Below, one piece after another: positions 57,320 to 64,000 of a stretch of 64,000 nt of DNA. This DNA comes from Hymenopellis radicata. Its lineage: Eukaryota; Basidiomycota; Agaricomycetes; Agaricales; Physalacriaceae. A program made the translations under genes and the position numbers. Location of the stretch: positions 1-64,000 of the forward strand of contig JADNRX010000163.1 in assembly GCA_015501595.1 (NCBI GenBank), in the 5' to 3' direction. The notes beneath the pieces are model-generated. The model was not told the DNA's origin and ran no database searches. It was given only the letters and a program-made list of their open reading frames with translations. The number at the start of each line of letters is the position of its first letter. Position 1 is the first letter of the stretch.

Positions 57320-58902
57320 ATGGACGACAACGATGAAGGCGCTTTTCGCCGTCTGCAGCTCCGGATACGGACACTGACGACGCTGCTCAGCGAGCTCGCG
57401 CCACCCGATTTTGTGCACGACAGGATGGAGACGATGACGATGACGAGGGCGGCGACGTTCACAATGCTCTGCAACAACGTCGCGCTTTTGCTTAACACGT
57501 CTTTGTCCTCGGATGCTATAGCAGTCGGCCCTGCCGCATATACGGTGCCTTTAGGCTTAGCCTTGGTCGGCATCGTCGACCACGATAAGGAGTTGCCCAC
57601 CTCAGAGATCTTCCAAGCGCGACAGAGCGCGTCGTGAGTCTTTTTTCTTTTCTTGCTCGCCATTGTCTGACCTGTGCCCAGTGGCGGCGACAATGAGTCA
57701 TATATCCAATCCATATTAAATGCTTTTCATCCCAGTGGAACCGAAGACCGTTTCGCCACCATCATGCCCCTAATGCTCGCCCATTGCCATCATAAAATAG
57801 CCCAGTCCCTTAGCTTTTCCGACACCATCTTCGGCCGACCATTAGAGCGCGTCCTCGCCGAGTGTCAACCAAACGGAACAGAGACATGGGAATCCTATGT
57901 CAGTATTCCCGAGTCTATCTCCCATCTCATGGCAGATATTCCCCATCGAAGCAGCAGAGCACCGGGCTCCAGGGACTATAAACTCGCGTACGACACTATC
58001 CTTCAATGGACATCTGTTCTTTCGACGCAGTACGCCCACTTGCGCGATGCCTTCCTTGAAAGAGAAGGCTCGGACATACTCAACGGGCGCTGTTTATACT
58101 TCTTCCTCACTTCTGTCATGTGCAGCGAACCCGTCCTCAACACCATTTTCTCCCGCACAGATTTTTTAGATCGCCTCATGCTCGCGTACACGCCGCCTCC
58201 GTCGACCTTGTTTGCGGAATTGGGTAGGGCTGCAGCCATTCTTGATCCTTGTCACGCTGATCGTCCCCTCAGGAGAAAGCATCACCGACTGTGAGACCAT
58301 CCGAGGCATGCCTCGTGCTGAGCAGGTGAATCACTATGCGCGGGCGTGTCTCAGCACAAGTACGTCTTGGCGTCGCGCCGTCATCTATCTCATTGTGCTG
58401 CATCGCGTGTCCCGTGGGCCAGCAACGTCGGCGAACATGACGTTTTGCCTCGTGCGCGCGCCCAAGCCAGATTCAGAGATGGAAGACGTGGGCCAGCTGC
58501 TGCGTGGATTGAGGGTGGAGACGAAGCACAGAGAGACTCTGCTGCGGCCGAGGGAGTTTAAGGGGACGGTGCACAACGAGGCGCTTCTAATGGCACTCAA
58601 GACGAATACGGAGGAGGTTGACGTGGGGGATGAGGTGAAGGCGCTGTTCATGGTAAGGTTCTGGTCTTGTTGATGCACTTGACGCTGATGGCTCCGGACA
58701 GTATGGGGACCATGACCGCTCGATTGGAATGGCGAGAAAGCCGTGTTTCTGCTGTCATGTCGTTGCGGAGGAGCTGAATTTTAAGCTTCCCGGGACATGT
58801 GGGCGGATCCTTCCGTGGTCACCTCCGAGAGGCATCGGATTGAACATTTTGCAACGGCTGGCGTATGTGCTGGAGAGGAAGCTGGAGGCGGTTTTGAGGT
58901 AA
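57320..58902 (+). CDS. OTT_1508-like deaminase-fold protein
   Basis: Four exons. ATG 57320 starts MDDNDEGAFRRLQLRIRTL. Intron 1 (about 57634-57682) joins RQSAS to GGDNESYIQSIL. Intron 2 joins FAELG to ESITDCETIRGMPRA. Intron 3 (about 58653-58701) joins VKALFM to YGDHDRSIGMARKPCFCC. The N-terminal 300 residues are a helical domain of unknown type. The C-terminal part has the zinc-dependent deaminase signature: an HxE (VHNEALLMAL) and, about 35 residues on, PCxxC (KPCFCC), then LPGTCGRILPWSPPRG. This layout resembles the OTT_1508-like deaminase family, found as expansions in fungi (from memory). The central N of HNE is unusual, since HAE/HVE is more common. Target (nucleotide or nucleic acid) unknown. 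It stands between two STAND genes on the same strand. Stop at 58902. Confidence 0.55.
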
Positions 58903-59109
58903 AATTATGTATTAATCTCTTGGAATTGGTTTATGATACTGCGCTTGTGTATAATAGGACTAGAGTACTTACTTGTCGACTACTTGATTTGGAGTTGTAT
59001 AAAAAGCATGGGGACCACACTAGGTCAGAAAGGTGAGGGTTCGCCATGATCCACAAGTTACTTTCGGATATAATCTTGATAGTACGGCAGAGAAGCGAAT
59101 GAAGCTCCA

Positions 59110-59188
59110 ATACTTAGCCTCAAGCATTCTTCGCAGATAGCACGCATCGACTCGGATATTCAAGGAAGGACAAAGGGTCACTGGAGGT
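59110..59188. repeat. Direct repeat, left member
   Basis: Contains TACTTAG ... CATCGACTCGGATATT ... AGG.ACAAAGGGTCACT. The right member is at 60122-60182. Confidence 0.5.
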
Positions 59189-60121
59189 AAGATTGTTCGC
59201 GGTCAAAGGTGCTTCAGAGGGAGATATTCTCAGGCTCAAGCGAAAGAAAGGCTGTCGTATCCACGTCATGGTAGGCCGTAAAATACTCATCTCATTGGTC
59301 ATTCCGAGCTTGAAGTGTGGGTTGTATTGTCACCTCACTGGACGTCGAGTGGTCTCTTGTACAAACATCGGGATTTCCGGTCCCAGTCTGCTTGCTTGCT
59401 CATTGAAGTAAAGCTAACCACACTGCTTGTCATAACTCAAACCTATCCCGTACTCTCCGTCTTTGCCTCTCTGTCTTCACTTCGTGTCCTACCTTTAATG
59501 ACGCGAAATTTTCAGGCACTGCTGTTGTCTATGTATTTATTGCCACTACGTTTCGCAGTACCGAACGTATTGGGCTTCGAAGCAGCACAGGCCACATATT
59601 TCAACTCCTATTGCCCCCGCATCTTTCTTTAAGTTTGGAAGACAGGCTCAGCGGTCAGTCTTTGCCCCGTCGATCTTTACTTTCATCCCGCTCGTCCCGG
59701 AGGAAGCACGTCATCACAGTTCATCCCACTGGTCGGGATGAAAGATATTGTTAGGACATACTTGCGCTGCACCGGGACACCGATATCGCAGAGCTTCTTA
59801 CCTCGCGCGCATGTCATGATCACTATCCCTATCGCTGGAGCAGACGCATAGTAGTACCCACGACCACCGAAACTGAGAGAGCAACAGCAGCGGACGCGCT
59901 AGCAGGCGCCACAGTGAGAATCGTCACTATCAGTTGGGGACAAAAGCAGTACTACTAGGATCGGTGGTTCCTAACGCGTCGTCGGTTGCAGTAACCCCAA
60001 CCTTGGTGGAGGTAGTAACTAATGGGATAACCGCAACGTCAGTGGTGGCCGTAACCGGCGGCAAAGAAGCGAACTTTGAAGCTCAAAATAAGTACAGTTG
60101 TTCCCTCCTGGCGTAGTACTA

Positions 60122-60182
60122 TACTTAGATAGTGCATATGTTCTCCATCGACTCGGATATTGGAAGAACAAAGGGTCACTAG
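60122..60182. repeat. Direct repeat, right member
   Basis: Contains TACTTAG ... CATCGACTCGGATATT then GGAAGAACAAAGGGTCACT, in the same orientation as 59110-59188 with a shorter middle. Confidence 0.5.
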
Positions 60183-60833
60183 CAGAAGTGGTGGTGGTGG
60201 AAGGATAGCCCTCGTCTTGTGGGCTGTTTACCAGTGATCGGGCTGGAGAAGCCGGAGAGTCGCCGCCGGCCGGCAGTCTATTTTCCTCCCAGCAATTCTT
60301 TCTTCCTTTCCGTCATCCACAAAATGCCCTTTCCCTAAGTTCCCTTCCTGCAGCGCGCCGCCTTTGTTACACCTTTGTGACTACTCTACACTTACATGAC
60401 ACGTCGTCATATAACGATATCCCTTTCGGAAGGGTTACAACCTGTTGTTGAACACTCGGCAGAACTTGGTTTCATGGAAAACAGTTTGAACGCCACCGGG
60501 ATGTATACTTATCTGTAATTGCAGTATTTTTCTATTTGGATTTTTCTGACTTGACTCTTGTTGCTTGTAGGACTCCCTGGTTCAAATTTACCTCATTCCC
60601 TGTAAGCTCCCAATCAACATGACGACCTGGCATTTGTTCACTCGAACATAAGTCGCGTCACATCGTATTCGCGGCCATCATATACTGCCACTCGCTGATT
60701 ATGATCCTCCGTCCATTGGCATCATGCCTCCGACCGAAGCTCAACTCAAACTTTGTACCTTGCACAGCCTTATGGCATGATGCGAGGTCGAAAGTCCCAT
60801 CAGCTTGCCCCACGCTTTGCTCTCCCCAGCACC

Positions 60834-63800
60834 ATGGACACTCCGCCCAGCATTTCCGGTGAGCCATGAGCTTTCACCTACGCCCTCCCGCTCATGGACG
60901 TCCAAACAGCTTTCGATGTGGCACTATCATCACAAATCAAGAAGCTCCAGCTTACCGCTGACACGCCATTATTTGATGCGTCAACCCCGGCAGAGCTGTT
61001 GAACATTATTGCGGCCGAAACAGATAATTATTTGGCGAAAGATTCGATTCATCGGGCGTTGGACTGGTCTGCTAGTATCATCGAGCCCCTCCTCAAGTTC
61101 TTGAGCGCTATCGACGCGGGTATCTCATCTCATCCGGAGTTGGGCGGCATTGTATGGGGTTGTATACGCTTCATTCTTACGGTATGTTTTTCCTCCCGAA
61201 GTGCCTTCCAGCCTCAAACACGTCGAGAAAAGGTGGCTTGCTCCCATTCCAAGTACTTTGACATGATCGTCACCACCCTTACGGATATTTCGCTTCGATT
61301 ACATTTTTATCAAGACTACGCTCTTGTGTTATACAGAAACTCCAGCTCCGTACAACAGGTACGTGCCTATGACACGCTATTTCAACCTCTTATGCTTTAG
61401 CATCAGGCTCTTGCACGCGTCTATGGTGCCATACTCGACTTTTGCCATGAAGTCCACTACGTCTTCCATAAACCTCGTTCAAGGAAACGAAGAGGTCTGG
61501 CGCTGAACTGCTTGACCAATCATCAATTTGGACTAACCAACTTCCAGGGTCGTTGACGACACTCGCCATTTCTATCCAGCCATGGCGCGAGAGCAAGATG
61601 CGCCAAATAGTTGACGAACTTGATCGAGTACAATCTTATCTCAAGGAGGAGGTTGAGCACGTTGACAGAATGACCGACCTTCACACCCGCAATCATGTCG
61701 ATCGACATTTGATGAACGTCGAGCACTCGACCGTCCGCATCGAAGCGGGTCTTTCGACGGCGACCCAGGTGATACAGGGGCAAGCAATGGTCGCCGCCGC
61801 CAGCAGAGAAAAGCAAGAGTATTCGGAGAATGGTACCGATCTCCTCGCTTCGCGGACGTGTTACCTGATGGGTTACATATCCAGAACGTCAATTCAGAAA
61901 TCTGATTACCAGCATACCTCATACTGAGTGCGGAGGCATACAAGAGGAGGTTTACGCCAGGATCGAGAATGATCCTTACTTTGGTCATTGGTTACTCCGT
62001 CATCCGGAGTACGACCGTTGGGCAACAGGCAGTGGTAAATGCGTGTTGCGGGTAGTCGGGAAACGTACGTGTCACTAGTTTGTTTATATTGATACTAGCT
62101 AACAGTTCGATGTTATTAGCGGGTGCTGGAAAGACCGTGCTAACGTGAGTTTGAATTCTGGACGACAAACCAAATTGCTGTACTAAAAGCCGTAACAGAT
62201 CCTTGATAATCAAAGATCTTGTAAGGCTTCAGCAAAGCCTACCTGTCTACGACATTGCCGTGTCCTTCTTCTACTGCCGATACGATGATTCAACTCGACA
62301 AAAGCCTTTGGATATTCTGGGTTCAATATGCCGACAGCTGCTGTTACAACTCCCTACATACCTGCAGCACCAGACGGAGACGCGTTTGTCGCACACCGTC
62401 CCGGAATTGATAGACACTATCCGTTCGACTGTTCAGCATTTCGGGCAGGTATACGTTGTCATAGACGCCCTCGATGAATGTCCAGCGGATGCGCTCGATC
62501 TTTTACTTCCTGCGCTCAAGCGACTGGAATTAAGCCTCCTCCTTGTCAGCCGGCCGATTTCGCGGTTCTCGCTGTATTTTGCGACTACGCGGATTATAGA
62601 AATCACCGATACAAACGTTGCTTCAGACATTTGGCGCTACGTTCACAGGCGTGTCCACAATCCTGAAGAACACGAGGCCGCTCTTCATATCTCGAACCCA
62701 TCGTTGTTTGACGAGGTTGTCGATGCTCTTGTTAACAAAGCTGATGGAATGTTAGTCTCCGCCCGTCTATGTCGTGATCTTATTAATGGATGTCATAGGT
62801 TTCTATGGGTTAACCTTCAGATCCTGCATCTCTGCGAGCAGAGAACAGACCATGACATCATAGTAGCGCTGGATTCGCTCCCTCGGGGACTGGTCGCTAC
62901 CTTTCATCGCGCCCTCAAGCATGCATACGAGCTATTAGAACCACGTCGCGCGCGCGTGAGGCGTGTTTTCACTTGGCTGATATCCTATGGTGGCCCTGTA
63001 CCCCTCGACCTTCTTCAGCAGGCGATTGCTGTTGAGGAGATGGACGCTGTATGGGACGCTTCCAAGCTGGTGACGGATCCGAAAAGCCTGGTGGATGACT
63101 GTGCCAACCTAATCAGGCTTTCCCACGATGGCGTCCAATTCGTGCACGCATCCGTTCGGGATTTTCTGCTCGAGGATAATGGACTTGATACACCTGCTAT
63201 GCGATACTTTTCGTGCTCGTCGATACAGCAACAACATTGCGACGTCTTCTTCACGTGTTGTAAGGCGTCTCGTCTTTTAGACTGCCTCGGGGACAGGCTG
63301 CCATATACATCCTTGATCTCGTATATTCAAAACGACTCTCTTGCACACATTCGTCATATTGATGAGATATGTGACCCTGGTGACGTGCTCTCTACCTTCA
63401 AGAGCATGCTTTGCTTGAAGAGTTTATCGCCCTTCCACAGGTACACTGGCTCTTTCGTTCTTTTCTTACTCACGAGTTCTAATATTCGGTTTTAGTCACT
63501 TCGACGACTTCATTAGTTTTGGCCCTACAGCAGACTGTGCCATGCTCACTCATCTGTGCGCGTACTTATCATGCACCCGTATCTTGAGTCACCTACTTCG
63601 GTCGGGAGATGGAAGTGTATGGCATCTCGACAGCGGCGGGCGCGCCCCATTGCACTATGCCACAGGATTACTCTTTCCACCTATTCAATTCTTCGAAGTA
63701 TCTCCCGAATGTGCCCGTTTGTTACTACAAGAGGGTGCCGATGCGGATTCCAGGGACGACAACGAGCTTACCCCGTTACACTACATCGCCACCAAGCCTA

Positions 63801-64000
63801 CCATTGCAGCACCCGAGCGCGACACCGAAGTCATGTTGGCACGGATGTTATTAGAGCATGGCGCGGACCTGAACGCGCAGAACCTCCAAGGTGTTCGCCC
63901 CGTCCACCTTGTAACCATCAATGACTACATAAATCGGCGTCTGCTGGCGTTTCTTGTAGAGCATGGCGCGAATATCAACGCTCGCGACCTCCACGGGGAC
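60834..64000 (+). CDS. NACHT/STAND NTPase with ankyrin repeats, NLR-like (runs off the window)
   Basis: ATG 60834 starts MDTPPSIS, and a phase-1 intron joins to AFDVALSSQIKKLQLT, as in the paralog at 54690. The shared N-terminal domain follows (HRALDWSASIIEPLLKFL, HPELGGIVWGCIRFILT, LARVYGAILDFCHEVHYV, RESKMRQIVDELDRV). The NTPase core has Walker A GKPGAGKTVLTS split over two introns, SFFYCRYDD, Walker B VYVVIDALDEC and sensor LLLVSRPISRF. The winged-helix part includes RVFTWLISYGGPVPLDLLQQAI and HASVRDFLLED. An intron near 63438 joins to at least three ankyrin repeats (APLHYATGLL, TPLHYIATK with LLEHGADLNAQN, LVEHGANINARD), continuing past 64000. Such proteins act as signalling ATPases in fungal non-self recognition and cell death (family knowledge). 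It looks fully functional as far as visible. Confidence 0.8.

Larger units (their letters stand above)
58903..60833. other. Long intergenic stretch with a direct-repeat pair
   Basis: About 1.9 kb with no supported gene. Short frames (59193-59632, 59934-60116) lack recognisable content. Two similar segments about 1 kb apart are listed separately. Confidence 0.4.

Noticed and set aside
59193..59632. Overlapping plus-strand frames before the NACHT gene
   Set aside because: No ATG-started frame joins cleanly, and the composition gives no recognisable domain.

Overview
This window is fungal nuclear DNA, almost certainly from a basidiomycete of the Agaricomycetes type. The evidence is dense genes on both strands, many short introns of about 45-60 bases with GTRNGT donors, and the gene content: F-box proteins with basidiomycete-style architecture, MYND-finger families, an Adp1-like ABC transporter with EGF repeats, a BAHD-like acyltransferase, class 3 lipase, and STAND/NACHT proteins with ankyrin repeats. 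I see no rRNA, tRNA or CRISPR. I cannot name the species.

Layout. 1-9.4 kb is mostly conserved metabolism and signalling, all on the minus strand: a CaMKK-type kinase (cut by the left edge), a tiny CxxC protein, an aromatic/aminoadipate aminotransferase and an Adp1-like ABC transporter. 9.5-24.9 kb is mixed: a small unknown gene, a degenerate duplicated gene (copies at 10.6 and 20.6 kb), a relic of a FAD-dependent oxidoreductase, an F-box gene, family gene A, a C2H2 protein, a gene with a C-terminal Cys/His motif, and a copied 5' scrap of an MFS gene. 25-30.5 kb has a class 3 lipase with an in-frame stop, family gene C and an intact acyltransferase. 31.4-47.4 kb is a young, duplicated accessory region: MYND1, gene B, an alpha/beta-hydrolase relic, a cysteine-rich secreted-type relic, MYND2, MYND3 and gene D. 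Copies of an unclassified dispersed repeat lie between many of these genes and just upstream of several. 47.4-54 kb holds a small ORF, a second F-box gene with an acidic Ser/Asp tract, and an intact ACS-family MFS transporter. 54.7-64 kb is an NLR-like cluster: a P-loop-less NACHT-type paralog, a deaminase-fold gene, and a full NACHT-ankyrin gene that runs off the right edge.

The most interesting structure is the right-hand cluster: an apparently inactive STAND protein, a candidate OTT_1508-like deaminase and an intact STAND-ankyrin protein, all on the plus strand. Next is the repeat/gene-family mosaic at 17-47 kb, where five repeat copies each sit upstream of a member of a duplicated gene family. 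Four GC-AG introns occur in the window, and one of them has a GT-AG counterpart at the same position in a paralog. Gene models below were spliced by eye, so exact splice sites are inferences unless said to be confirmed by a paralog.
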